From: Cyanomargarita calcarea GSE-NOS-MK-12-04C
GTDB lineage: Bacteria > Cyanobacteriota > Cyanobacteriia > Cyanobacteriales > Nostocaceae
Direction of reading: 5' to 3'
Length of the DNA stretch: 51,756 nucleotides
Assembly: GCA_019359595.1 (NCBI GenBank)
Contig: JAHHGZ010000048.1
Span: forward strand, 1-51,756
Shown here: positions 17,554-26,746 of the stretch, in pieces
How positions within the stretch are numbered: the first letter of the stretch is position 1
Layout: every line of letters begins with the position of its first letter
Notes under the pieces: model-generated
The model's database searches: none
Told to the model about the DNA's origin: nothing
The model's input: the letters and a program-made list of their open reading frames with translations, nothing else
Program-made: the position numbers and the translations under genes

Positions 17554-17951
17554 AAATTTAGCAATTCATACCCGGATTCAGCAACGCCCGTTCTTTGCTA
17601 CTATCCTTGCAATATTGGATTGCTAATTAATTATTTTTTGGTATCACAAGAAGAGCTAATTAATTATTTTTCGGATTCTTAATATTTTGATTTTTCCAAA
17701 ACCCGATGCCTTCGGGTACCCTGCACCGAAGGAGGTGACTGCCAACTATACAAGTAAACGGCAACCATTGGTTCCTGCGAATAATTGGGCTGGCAATAGT
17801 TGGATGTGAAATCTGCTGAATTTGAAAAAATCGGGTATCTTTAGCGAAAAGTATTTTTGACAATAATTCGGAAAGTCGTCACGTATCGTTGTAGTCCAGC
17901 ACGTAAGTGTATATTTTTCATGTGTCGTCAAAAATCAGGGTTGCTACATAT
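17554..17951. other. Non-coding interval before metacaspase gene
   Basis: No gene is visible. A direct repeat of GCTAATTAATTATTTTT occurs at about 17621 and 17654, and CCTTCGG/CCGAAGG forms a 7-bp stem at 17709-17732. In-frame GTG 17907 is open upstream of the metacaspase ATG but encodes no conserved sequence. Confidence 0.5.
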
Positions 17952-19955
17952 ATGAGTCATAATATCTATGCGCTACTAGTTGGTATTGATGAATACGTAA
18001 ATGTTTCTCCACTACAGGGCTGTATAAATGATATAGCTGCAATCAAAGAGTACTTGGAAGGGCGGGTTGATACTGATGGATACCAGTTACATCTGCATAC
18101 GCTAATTAACCAAAATGCTACCCGGCAGGCAGTAATTGATGGTTTTCGTCAACATCTGTGCCAAGCTGGAAGTGAAGATGTGGCATTTTTCTACTATGCT
18201 GGTCATGGTTCTCAAGAGGAAGCCCCGGAAGAGTTTTGGGATATAGAGCCAGACCGACTTAATGAAACCCTGGTTTGTTATGATAGCCGCAGTCCGGGGA
18301 GTAGGGACTTGGCAGATAAAGAATTGAAAAAGCTGATTGCAGAGGTAGCAAAGAAAAACCCTCAGATTACGATTATTATGGACTGTTGCCACTCAAGCTC
18401 TGGCACCCGTGGTGACATAGAAGCGGACACCTTAGTGCGTCAAGCCCCTATCGATAGAAGAAAGCGATCGCTAGACAGTTTTATATTTTCCAATTCAGAA
18501 GAGCGTAGTCTAGCAAAAAATACCACTGACTGGACTTTACCACCAGGAAAATATATTTCTCTAGCAGCTTGCCGCGATCGCGAAACAGCCAAAGAATATA
18601 ACGTGGGTGGGCAACGTCGGGGAGCATTTTCTTATTTCTTACTCGATACCTTAAAAAAAGCCAATGGCAGTTTAACTTATAGAGATTTATTCAAACGTAC
18701 TAATGCTTTAGTTCGCAGTAAAGTTGCGTCTCAATCCCCCCAATTAGAAGCAACAGTACTGGATGATTTAGAACAACCGTTTTTGGGGGGAGCGATCGCC
18801 GGACGCAAACCTTACCTTACTGTCTGTTATCACAAAGATCGTGAGTGGGTAATTGATGGGGGTGCGATTCATGGAATTCCTCAACCATATGAAGATGAAA
18901 CAACCTTACTGGCATTATTCCCCTTTGACAGTTCCCCCGAACGGATGCAGGAATTGTCAACGGCGATCGGTGAAGCTAAAGTCATTGCGGTTATGCCTTC
19001 TCTGAGTCAAGTCCAGATTAGCGGTATTGAAAGTTTAGAACCAGAGATGACTTTTAAAGCAGTTGTCACTAGTCTACCCCTACCACCTAAAGGTGTTTTG
19101 ATTACTGGTGAGGAAGCAGGAGTGAAATTAGCTCGGGCTGCACTGCTGGTGATGGGTTCAAGAAATCAGCCCTCACTATACCTGACTGAAGTTACAAGCC
19201 CTGAAAATGCGGAATTTAAGTTACTTGCTCGTAATGGGCAATATTTGATTACTCGACCACCGGATGACCGTCCAATAGTTGCTCAAATTCAGAGTTATAC
19301 AGAGACGACTGCCTTGCAAGCGATTGAGCGATTGGAGCATATTACCCGTTGGACAAATATTGCTGAACTCTCCAGCCCAGCCACCAGTAGCATTCAAGCT
19401 TCGGCAGTGCAAATGGTAATTTCTCAGGAAGGGCAAGAAGTTAAAGATGCGACTATTAACTTGCAGTACCAACAGCAAAATGGTAGGTGGAAAGGTCCGA
19501 CTTTTAAACTCAAACTCAAAAATACCAGCAATCAAGAACTTTTTTGCTCCCTCCTGGATTTGACAGACCGCTACGCAGTTAGTCTCGAATTGTTGGAAAC
19601 GGGAGGTGTTTGGCTCAAACCAGGGGAGGAAGCTTGGGCATTGGGAGGTGAAAATATCTATCCTACAGTGCGAGACAAACTCTGGAAACAGGGAATAACT
19701 GAGAGCCAAGATATTCTCAAACTGATTGTTAGTACCGCTGAGTTTGATGCTACCTTGCTCAGACAAAATGAGTTGGACTTGCCACATTTCCCGGAAAGAG
19801 AACCAGGCCGAGGGAGGGGAACGCTAAACCGTTTGATGAAGCGCGTGCAATGCCGCGAGCTTAGATCCGCACCAGAGGAAGAGGAATATGACGACTGGAT
19901 TACCAGTCAAATCAACATTACTACTGTGCGCCCCAAGTCAGAGGATTGTCAGTAA
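17952..19955 (+). CDS. Metacaspase-type caspase-like protease (peptidase C14)
   Basis: This protein of 667 residues starts with a caspase p20-like domain (about 1-260). ATG 17952 is chosen because the conserved first strand NIYALLVGIDEY begins directly after it. The catalytic pair is visible as His85 in YYAGHGSQ and Cys146 in MDCCHS. Prokaryotic metacaspases cleave after Arg or Lys. The region after about residue 260 includes a segment (LKNTSNQELFCSLLDLTD, and LKPGEEAWALG) that resembles the C-terminal domains of other cyanobacterial caspase-like proteins, but I cannot name it firmly. The reading frame overlaps the start of a WD40 fragment in another frame by about 68 bases, so a longer caspase-WD40 protein may have been broken here. 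It could be part of a stress or defence response. Confidence 0.85.
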   Translation: MSHNIYALLVGIDEYVNVSPLQGCINDIAAIKEYLEGRVDTDGYQLHLHTLINQNATRQAVIDGFRQHLCQAGSEDVAFFYYAGHGSQEEAPEEFWDIEPDRLNETLVCYDSRSPGSRDLADKELKKLIAEVAKKNPQITIIMDCCHSSSGTRGDIEADTLVRQAPIDRRKRSLDSFIFSNSEERSLAKNTTDWTLPPGKYISLAACRDRETAKEYNVGGQRRGAFSYFLLDTLKKANGSLTYRDLFKRTNALVRSKVASQSPQLEATVLDDLEQPFLGGAIAGRKPYLTVCYHKDREWVIDGGAIHGIPQPYEDETTLLALFPFDSSPERMQELSTAIGEAKVIAVMPSLSQVQISGIESLEPEMTFKAVVTSLPLPPKGVLITGEEAGVKLARAALLVMGSRNQPSLYLTEVTSPENAEFKLLARNGQYLITRPPDDRPIVAQIQSYTETTALQAIERLEHITRWTNIAELSSPATSSIQASAVQMVISQEGQEVKDATINLQYQQQNGRWKGPTFKLKLKNTSNQELFCSLLDLTDRYAVSLELLETGGVWLKPGEEAWALGGENIYPTVRDKLWKQGITESQDILKLIVSTAEFDATLLRQNELDLPHFPEREPGRGRGTLNRLMKRVQCRELRSAPEEEEYDDWITSQINITTVRPKSEDCQ

Positions 19956-20442
19956 CGTTGTGGATAAGGGAGGTTCAGAAAATAGTATTCAACTGTGGGA
20001 CATTCAGGGTAATCAAATTGGACAGTCCGTGAAAAATGATCAGGGTTTCTCTGTAGCATCTATTGCTTTTAGCCCTGATGGTCAGCAGATTGTCAGTGGT
20101 AGCACTAGCTATACAGGTCAATCTTTTGTATGCTTATTGCATCTACAAGTAGATAGTTTAGATAAGAAGAAATTATGCAAACCGATTCTTGGTAAACTTA
20201 GGATGGTTGCCTTTAGCCCCGATAAAAAAACAGTTGCTATTGGTCAGGATGATGGAGGGGTATACTTGTGGAATTGGCAAACTAACCAAATTGGTCAACG
20301 CTTTGGTGGAAATGAGCAACCCGTTTTATCTATTGCCTTTAGCCCCGACAACAAAACCATTGCTAGTGGAAATAAAGATGGTAATGTACGTTTGTGGAAA
20401 TTAGATGGAACTCCAATCGGCAAAGATCGAGCAGAGGCTTAA
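19888..20442 (+). CDS. Short WD40-repeat protein, probable remnant
   Basis: This 184-residue frame encodes about three WD40 repeats (SIQLWDIQG, GVYLWNWQT, NVRLWKLDG with SIAFSPDG blocks). WD40 propellers usually need six or seven, so it cannot form a full blade ring by itself. WD40 similarity begins abruptly near 19935, just where the metacaspase frame ends. Before that point the sequence codes for the metacaspase in a different frame. The simplest reading is a remnant of a larger WD40 protein or a frame-disrupted metacaspase-WD40 fusion. It may not be translated as a separate protein. Confidence 0.55.
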   Translation: MTTGLPVKSTLLLCAPSQRIVSNVVDKGGSENSIQLWDIQGNQIGQSVKNDQGFSVASIAFSPDGQQIVSGSTSYTGQSFVCLLHLQVDSLDKKKLCKPILGKLRMVAFSPDKKTVAIGQDDGGVYLWNWQTNQIGQRFGGNEQPVLSIAFSPDNKTIASGNKDGNVRLWKLDGTPIGKDRAEA

Positions 20443-20507
20443 GGCGATAGAGTCTCAAGTTACCCCTCTTAAATCTGAAATTAAAAAAATTATCAGGAGT
20501 TTTAACC

Positions 20508-20816
20508 ATGAAACAAACAACTCTTCCTATTAATTTATCTCAAGAAGAAATTAAACAATTTTGTCAACGTCATTCGATCCGCAAGTTGTCTTTATTCGGT
20601 TCAGTATTAAGAGATGATTTTACAAGAGAAAGTGATGTTGATGTTTTAGTAGAATTTGAACCGGGAAAAACTCCGGGTTTAGCTATTATTACAATGGAAG
20701 ATGAGTTATCAAATATAATAAATCGCCAGATAGATTTAAGAACATCAGCAGATTTAAGCCGTTATTTTCGCGAGCAGGTCTTAGCAGAAGCGATGCTTAT
20801 TTATGAGCAAAATTGA
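20508..20816 (+). CDS. mntA: MntA-type nucleotidyltransferase antitoxin
   Basis: This 102-residue protein has the minimal nucleotidyltransferase (MNT) motif GSx10DxD (Gly31, Ser32, Asp43, Asp45 in GSVLRDDFTRESDVDV). It is preceded by a short helical segment typical of the family. In MntA-HepT toxin-antitoxin pairs this enzyme neutralises the HEPN ribonuclease HepT by AMPylating a tyrosine. The gene has a purine-rich site (AGGAG) about 10 bases upstream, and its stop overlaps the start of the HepT gene by 14 bases, which is the standard pair layout. The partner is split by a mobile element, so this antitoxin is probably an orphan now. Confidence 0.85.
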   Translation: MKQTTLPINLSQEEIKQFCQRHSIRKLSLFGSVLRDDFTRESDVDVLVEFEPGKTPGLAIITMEDELSNIINRQIDLRTSADLSRYFREQVLAEAMLIYEQN

Positions 20817-21265
20817 TGATTTCACTCGGCTAAAACACATAAGAGATTCAGCAAAAGAGGCATTGTCTTTTGTGAATAATCGCACTAGAGAAGATTTAGA
20901 TCGCGATCGGATGCTGTCTTTAGCTCTAGTAATACCGTTTCTTTGTGAAGCTGCATATATTAACCCCCGGCTACGCCGTCCCCCCTTGCCAAGGGGGGAC
21001 TACAGGGGGGTCTTGATTATGTGCATCTTCATACAGAATTGGTATAAGATTAATTGAAATCATGGGTGAAGCAGCTAATAATGTTTCTGAATCTTGCCAA
21101 ACTAAGTATTTAAAAATACCTTGGCGACAAATTATCGGGATGAGAAATCGTATTATTCATGCTTATTTTGATGTTGATTTAGATATTGTCTGGCAAGTAA
21201 TCACTCAAGATTTAGGTTCACTTTTAATTGAGGTTGAAAAGGCAATTAAAGATTTAGAAACATGA
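20803..21265 (+). pseudogene. hepT: HepT (HEPN, DUF86) toxin, interrupted by a 115-bp insertion
   Basis: The 5' part (20803-20931) encodes the HEPN start MSKIDDFTRLKHIRDSAKEA and ends at LSLALV. The 3' part (from 21047) continues the same protein in another frame as RLIEIMGEAANN and includes the ribonuclease motif RNRIIHAY (Rx4HxY). Removing 20932-21046 restores one open frame of about 116 codons, the normal family length. The insert is 115 bp, not a multiple of three, so the intact toxin cannot be made. In the interrupted frame, translation runs 84 codons into the insert and stops at 21057. The fragment beginning at ATG 21062 still carries the RNase motif but lacks the first helices. Confidence 0.85.
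20932..21044. mobile_element. 113-bp MITE-like element inside hepT
   Basis: The termini ATACCGTTTCTTTGTGAAG and CTTCATACAGAATTGGTAT are imperfect inverted repeats, and the interior carries a GC-rich palindrome CCCCCCTTGCCAAGGGGGG. A TA pair at each border (20930-20931 and 21045-21046) fits target duplication. The left end resembles the element at 1716. The hepT frame gives an exact before-insertion sequence, so the boundaries are well fixed. Confidence 0.8.
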
Positions 21266-21340
21266 ATATGGGAACAGGTAACAGTTTAGCATAATAGGTT
21301 CGCTAGAAGCAATGATGATGAGCGTTTGCGCCCCTCAGTT

Positions 21341-21390
21341 CCTCTATCAGTTAATTAGGATACATAAATTTGACGAATTGCTGATAGAGG
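21341..21390. repeat. Inverted repeat upstream of caspase-STAND gene
   Basis: CCTCTATCAG and CTGATAGAGG are perfect 10-base arms 30 bases apart, with further partial pairing outside (CTCA/TGAG). They lie 78 bases before the start codon. They could be a hairpin in the leader, an operator for a dimeric regulator, or a small element; the sequence does not decide. Confidence 0.45.
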
Positions 21391-21467
21391 ATTGAGAAGC
21401 AACCAGATTTTGTTGCTTGTTGGTCATTCCCCCCTTCCTAAAAACAACCAACAAAGGAACTGTCTTT

Positions 21468-24400
21468 ATGTCTGAGTTCTCTAAAAATCTAGCATTTATC
21501 ATCGGCATTAACAATTACACAAACGGTATTTCCCCTCTACAGAACGCGGAGAATGATGCCAAAAAACTAGTGGAACTCTTGCGCGAAAAGCATGGTTACC
21601 AAGTGTGGGTGTGCTTAAACGAATTTGCCACCCTCAGTAATATCAATCAACTTTTAGAAAAAATACTACCAGAACAAGTAAGTGAAAATGACCGCCTGCT
21701 GTTTTACTTTGCGGGTCATGGAATTGCTCTCAACGGCGATGATGGTCCAGCAGGTTATTTAATTCCCCAGGATGCCAAACTGGGCGACACCAAAACCTAC
21801 CTAGCGATGACTAAGTTGCAAAAATGCTTGGAGAAACTACCCTGTCGCCATTTCTTGGGAATCCTCGACTGCTGTTTTGCAGGAGCCTTTCGTTGGTCAA
21901 GCACTAGAGATTTATTAACTGCACCAGAGGTTATCCACAAAGAACGTTATGACCGTTTTATTACTGACCCCGCTTGGCAGGTAATAACTAGCGCAGCTTC
22001 TGACCAAAAAGCCTTAGATGCATTTAATTTGAATACAGAGCGCGGTCAAAGAGGTAATCATTCCCCCTTTGCAGCAGCATTAATCGAAGCGCTTGCAGGT
22101 AAGGCTGATGCCTATCCTCCTGCTACTAATGGTCACTCAAGTGGAGATGGGGTAATTACTGCTACCGAACTCTACTTGTATCTGCGGGATGCAGTTGAAC
22201 CAGCCACAGAAGAAAATCGTCAACGGCAAACTCCTGGGATTTACCCCCTAAAGAAGCATGATAAAGGGGAGTATATTTTCCTAGCTCCGGGACATCCACT
22301 CAACTTACCACCAGCACCACCTTTAGATGTATCGAAAAATCCCTATCGTGGTTTGGAATCATTTGACGAGGAACACAGCCAACTGTTTTTTGGTAGAACT
22401 GAACTGGTAAAAAAGTTGCAGATTTTTGTCAAAACTCATCCCCTAACAGTGGTGTTGGGTGCTTCCGGTTCGGGTAAGTCTAGTTTGGTGAAGGCGGGAT
22501 TAATTCCCGAACTACGGAAAGAAACTACCAAAAAATGGTTTATTATACCACCCATCCGTCCTGGTGAGACTCCCTTACTCGCCTTAAATAATGCTTTGAA
22601 AAATGCCCAATTACCAGAGGTAGAGGCACAAAATCCCCAGCAGAACCTGGCTCGGAGCATTGATGTTTGGGCGAAAAATCACCCCAACTCTAAGTTATTA
22701 CTGTTTATTGACCAAAGCGAAGAAATCATTACCCTCTGTCAAAATGAGGATGAACGTAAAGAGTTTTTCCTTCTTATACTTAACGCAATTAATGCCCATC
22801 GGGATAAATTACGGGTAGTCCTATCCCTACGCTCTGACTTTGAACCCCAAGTCAGAGATGCTGGTTTACAGTTTGTCCCCACAGACCTGAAGTTGGGAAA
22901 TACTGTGCTGAAAAATCGTTGGCATACGGGAAGATTTATTGTACCGACGATGACACGAGGGGAACTGCGAGAAGCGATTGAAAAACCCGTAGAAACACGG
23001 GTGATGTATTTTCAGCCCCACGAACTAGTAGAAGAATTGATCGATGAAGTGGCGGATATGCCGGGAGGATTGCCCCTGCTTTCTTTTGGCTTGAGCGAAC
23101 TGTATCTCAAGTATTTAAAGCGACAATGGGATGGAGAAAATAGAGGTATAACAATTGACCGAGTGCTGACTCAAAAAGATTATCAAGATTTGGGAGGAGT
23201 AATGCAATCACTGACTCAAAGGGCTGATGAGGAATATGAGACGCTAGTTAAAGAAAATTCGGCTTATGTCCAGATTATCCGCCATGTGATGTTGCGGATG
23301 GTTGCCCTTGGTGGTGGTGTGTTAGCACGCAGACAAGTCCCGTTATTGGAACTAGAGTATCCGCCTCTTAAAAATGGTTTAGTTAAAGAAGTAATTGAGC
23401 GTTTTACGAAAGCACGGTTACTGGTGAAAGGAGAAGATGCTGATCGGAATCCCTATGTAGAACCAGCCCATGATGCTTTGGTGCGGGGGTGGCAAAGACT
23501 GCTGAATTGGGTAAAAGAGGAGAAAAACTTAAGATTGCAACGGAGGTTGACTCCTGCGGCCCTAGAGTGGAAAAGCAAACAACAGCCACGGTTTCTTTGG
23601 AATGCTGACCCCTACCTGGATGTGTTGCAAAAAGAGGTACTTAACTCACAAAACAACAACTGGTTAAACCAAGTAGAAACTGAGTTTGCGCAACGAAGTA
23701 TTAAGCGAAGACGTAACAACAGCATTACCCGTTGGAGCCTGGTAAATGCTGCATTTCTAGTATTGAGTAGTGTGACTTGGATTGCAATTAATAAGGCTAT
23801 TGATGCTGAAAACAGATCGCTTGAAGCTTCTAGTGCTTTAACAGAAGAACGTTTAGCCTCTAATCATGAGTTAGAAGCGCTTGTAGAAGGTATTAAAGCC
23901 GGAGAACGTCTAAAAAATACGTTTCCATTTGTGGTTAGGGAAGATACCAAAATGCGATTTATCCTTGCTTTAAGGAAGATAGTTTACGATCTGAGGGAGC
24001 GCAACCGCATGGAGGGACATCATGGGGATGTTCAGAGCGTAGCTTTTAGCCCTGATGGTGGGGTGATTGCCTCAGCAAGTGCGGACAATACCATCAAATT
24101 GTGGCGGCACGATGGTAAAATACTCCAAACGCTCACAGAGCATAAAGGCGGGGTTTTTAATGTCAGCTTTAGTCTTGATGGTCAAATTCTCATCTCCGCT
24201 AGCTCTGATGACACCATAAAACTGTGGCAGCGTCAGCCTAATAACACTTTCACCTTACTCAAATCGATAACAGACAAAGAAGGAATTGGGGCTGTTAGTT
24301 TGAGTCCGGATAAACAAACGATCGCAACTGCTACAAATGCAAATGCTAGAAAAAAGTATACCGTAAAGCTTTGGCATTCCGATGGCAAACTACTCTCAAC

Positions 24401-25832
24401 TTTTCTTGAACATAACGATCAAGTTAGGGATTTGAATTTTAGTCCAGATGGTCAAACTCTTGCTTCGGCTAGTTTGGATCGAACTATCAAACTCTGGAAT
24501 GTAAAAAACTACAAGCTAGTCCAAAATATAAAAGGTACTCAATACTTCTTTGGAGTACGTTTTGTTGATAACCAAACAATTGCTGCGGCTAACGCTGACC
24601 ATACGGTACAACTTTGGAATGTCAAAGGTCAACAAATCGGCACTTTGACAGGTCATAGCGATGATGTACTTTACTTGGATGTAAGTCGGGATGGCAAAAC
24701 GCTCGCTTCTACCAGTAAGGATCGTACAGTTAAAATTTGGAGCCTAGAAGATCGCAAAGAACTGCAAAATATTGAAATTCCTAACGTAACTATCAATCAA
24801 CCTAGTTTTAGCCCGGACAGCAAAATGATAGCTTTAGCTAGTAAAGAAGATCAATCTGTACATATCTGGAGCCGCAATGGTATGGTATCGCCAACAATTT
24901 TACAAGGTACTAGCGTTAGTTTCAGCCCAGACAGTCAGATAATTGTCTCAGGAAATAATGATGGTACTGTGAAGTTATGGCATAGAAATGGCAAGCGATG
25001 GCGGACTTTTAAAGCACACAATCAGGCCATCTTAAAAGTAAGCTTTAGTCCCAATGGTAAAACAATTAGTTCTGTTAGTCGGGACGGGACGCTAAAACTC
25101 TGGAATCTTGACGGGGAATTAATTAACACTCTCAAAGAGAATAAAAATCGTGTTTTAGGTATGAGCTTTAGCCCAGATGGCAAAACAATTGCCTCAGCCA
25201 ATAGTGACAAAACAGTGAAGCTTTGGGATTTCGATGGAAAAAAAATTACATTACGTAAACCTTTTGTTGGTCATAATGCGGATGTTACGAGCGTGAGCTT
25301 TAGCCCAGATGGCCAAACAATTGCCTCAGCCAGTAATGACCAAACAGTAAAGCTTTGGGGTTTGGATGGGAAATTACGCAAAACTTTTCCCGGTCATAAT
25401 GATAGAGTTTTAGATGTCAATTTCAGTCCCAACGGTAAGATGATTGTGACCGCTAGCAGCGACAAAACTGTAAGAATTTGGTATTTAAATGACCAATCTC
25501 CTAAAATTCTTCAGGATGGAAAAAACAGTTTTTTAAAAGCTAAGTTTAGCCCTAACGGTGAAACTTTAGTTTCAGGAAGTAGTGATGGAACGATTAAACT
25601 TTGGAATCTAGATGGCAGTCTGTTGCAAACCTTGCCAGGGGATGATACTTCTGTATTTGATGTCAGTTTCAGTAATGACGGTAAAATTATTGGTTCGGCT
25701 AGCTTTAAACAGAAAGTGATTCTTTGGAACTTGGATTTGGATGATTTGCAAAGACGCAGTTGTAGTTGGCTACATGACTATTTGAAGAATAACTCAAATT
25801 CTAGTCAGAGCAACGTTTGTCAGCAAAACTAG
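21468..25832 (+). CDS. Caspase-STAND NTPase-WD40 protein
   Basis: This protein of 1454 residues joins three parts. A caspase-like protease (about 1-260) has His84 in FYFAGHGIA and a Cys pair in LDCCFAGAF (Cys136 is the likely nucleophile). A STAND-type NTPase of the nSTAND1 type follows (about 295-740), introduced by NPYRGLESF, with Walker A GASGSGKSS (Lys337) and Walker B LLLFIDQSEE. A hydrophobic segment near 757-777 may anchor or stiffen the linker. Fourteen WD40 repeats fill about 848-1440, enough for two seven-bladed propellers that would act as the sensor. The architecture suggests that ligand binding by WD40 leads to STAND oligomerisation and protease activation. Related caspase-STAND proteins are proposed to act in phage defence or programmed death. 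ATG 21468, preceded by AAAGGAAC, is preferred over an upstream start. Confidence 0.92.
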   Translation: MSEFSKNLAFIIGINNYTNGISPLQNAENDAKKLVELLREKHGYQVWVCLNEFATLSNINQLLEKILPEQVSENDRLLFYFAGHGIALNGDDGPAGYLIPQDAKLGDTKTYLAMTKLQKCLEKLPCRHFLGILDCCFAGAFRWSSTRDLLTAPEVIHKERYDRFITDPAWQVITSAASDQKALDAFNLNTERGQRGNHSPFAAALIEALAGKADAYPPATNGHSSGDGVITATELYLYLRDAVEPATEENRQRQTPGIYPLKKHDKGEYIFLAPGHPLNLPPAPPLDVSKNPYRGLESFDEEHSQLFFGRTELVKKLQIFVKTHPLTVVLGASGSGKSSLVKAGLIPELRKETTKKWFIIPPIRPGETPLLALNNALKNAQLPEVEAQNPQQNLARSIDVWAKNHPNSKLLLFIDQSEEIITLCQNEDERKEFFLLILNAINAHRDKLRVVLSLRSDFEPQVRDAGLQFVPTDLKLGNTVLKNRWHTGRFIVPTMTRGELREAIEKPVETRVMYFQPHELVEELIDEVADMPGGLPLLSFGLSELYLKYLKRQWDGENRGITIDRVLTQKDYQDLGGVMQSLTQRADEEYETLVKENSAYVQIIRHVMLRMVALGGGVLARRQVPLLELEYPPLKNGLVKEVIERFTKARLLVKGEDADRNPYVEPAHDALVRGWQRLLNWVKEEKNLRLQRRLTPAALEWKSKQQPRFLWNADPYLDVLQKEVLNSQNNNWLNQVETEFAQRSIKRRRNNSITRWSLVNAAFLVLSSVTWIAINKAIDAENRSLEASSALTEERLASNHELEALVEGIKAGERLKNTFPFVVREDTKMRFILALRKIVYDLRERNRMEGHHGDVQSVAFSPDGGVIASASADNTIKLWRHDGKILQTLTEHKGGVFNVSFSLDGQILISASSDDTIKLWQRQPNNTFTLLKSITDKEGIGAVSLSPDKQTIATATNANARKKYTVKLWHSDGKLLSTFLEHNDQVRDLNFSPDGQTLASASLDRTIKLWNVKNYKLVQNIKGTQYFFGVRFVDNQTIAAANADHTVQLWNVKGQQIGTLTGHSDDVLYLDVSRDGKTLASTSKDRTVKIWSLEDRKELQNIEIPNVTINQPSFSPDSKMIALASKEDQSVHIWSRNGMVSPTILQGTSVSFSPDSQIIVSGNNDGTVKLWHRNGKRWRTFKAHNQAILKVSFSPNGKTISSVSRDGTLKLWNLDGELINTLKENKNRVLGMSFSPDGKTIASANSDKTVKLWDFDGKKITLRKPFVGHNADVTSVSFSPDGQTIASASNDQTVKLWGLDGKLRKTFPGHNDRVLDVNFSPNGKMIVTASSDKTVRIWYLNDQSPKILQDGKNSFLKAKFSPNGETLVSGSSDGTIKLWNLDGSLLQTLPGDDTSVFDVSFSNDGKIIGSASFKQKVILWNLDLDDLQRRSCSWLHDYLKNNSNSSQSNVCQQN

Positions 25833-25966
25833 CTAAAACTCACTATTCACCTTATCCAATATGCAAAATTAAATTAAATTCCGTTGGTTAAATTGATGAA
25901 TTAAAACATCTTGTGAGATAATTATACTTTGTACATTGACTATCACAACCTCAATTTTTAACGCAT

Positions 25967-26176
25967 ATGCCACTACCAATTTATTCCAGTCATGGAAATG
26001 ATCCCAAATTCCAAAGGGCTAACGATTTATACGATGAAGCTATGGATCTTGCTGCTAGACATGACAAAAAAACTGCCATAGAAAAACTGGAAGAAGCAAA
26101 GTCTCTCTTGGAAAGTTGTAATGAGAAGTCTGGACTCGAAATAGTAGAAAACGAAATTAAAAACCTCAAAAGATAA
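25967..26176 (+). CDS. Small helical TPR-like protein, unknown function
   Basis: This 69-residue frame (GNDPKFQRANDLYDEAMDLA then KKTAIEKLEEAKSLLESC) looks like two amphipathic helical hairpins related to TPR units. It is highly charged and has no signal or membrane segment. It lies 134 bases after the caspase-STAND gene on the same strand and could be co-transcribed as a partner. I do not recognise a family. The codon pattern and composition make it more likely real than a chance frame. Confidence 0.55.
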   Translation: MPLPIYSSHGNDPKFQRANDLYDEAMDLAARHDKKTAIEKLEEAKSLLESCNEKSGLEIVENEIKNLKR

Positions 26177-26330
26177 CCAGTTTGAGCAATTGACATAACT
26201 AAGCTGTATATGTCTATTTTGTTGCATCCCTATCGCTCATTTATGAAGGTTGATTTACTGCGATCGGGTGAACCCTGATTTACTATGTCGGCTTGGGAAG
26301 TTAGGCAAAATTTGGGTCACACAATTATAA

Positions 26331-26428
26331 TATAGGACTTACGCACAAGATACGGAATAATGAACCGCGAAGACGCGAAGTACGCGAAGGAAATAAGAGT
26401 TTAAGAGAGTTTTTGCGTAAGTTCTATA
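26331..26428. mobile_element. 98-bp inverted-repeat element (TATAGGACTTACGCA)
   Basis: The ends TATAGGACTTACGCA and TGCGTAAGTTCTATA are inverted repeats matching at 14 of 15 positions. The interior has the short direct repeat CGCGAAG three times. It abuts the truncated 5' end of the RelE-like remnant and probably separated that gene from its start and promoter. Confidence 0.7.
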
Positions 26429-26746
26429 ATAGTACATATTGACAAACCTACGCCTTCTGAACAGCAGGTAGTTTGGGCAGAGTTTGAGAAGTTAAAGACT
26501 GGTCAAGTCGTGAAGGGAAATACTGTTAGGTTATGGAAAGAAAATCCTTTTCACCCATCTTTGCACTTCAAATGTGTTAACGATGAGGAAAACATTTGGT
26601 CTGTCAGGATAACCCGTGGTTATCGAGCAGTTGGCATTTTCGAGGGTGATACAGTTACATGGTTTTGGAACCGGTTTAGCTTAAATTCTTTTTATCCTCG
26701 CTGGGGGGCTAATACCCCGACAAGAACGCAGGGTCGTCCATTTTGA
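26429..26746 (+). pseudogene. RelE/ParE-like toxin remnant
   Basis: The frame reads VHIDKPTPSEQQVVWAEF, then NPFHPSLHFKCVNDEENIWS, then VRITRGYRAVGIFEGDTVTW. This pattern is that of RelE/HigB-like mRNA-interferase toxins of cyanobacteria. No start codon precedes the conserved part, because the frame opens directly out of a mobile element. A GTG at 26510 would give a 78-residue product. The usual ending is replaced: after WFWN the frame runs into an unrelated repeat (from 26714). Both ends are therefore damaged, and no antitoxin gene is seen beside it. It is called a relic of a toxin-antitoxin module. Confidence 0.65.

Noticed and set aside
19221-19787. 188-codon open frame on the - strand in the metacaspase gene
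   Set aside because: It is antisense to a well-supported gene, Cys/Ser/Phe-rich in a chance-like way and without family features.
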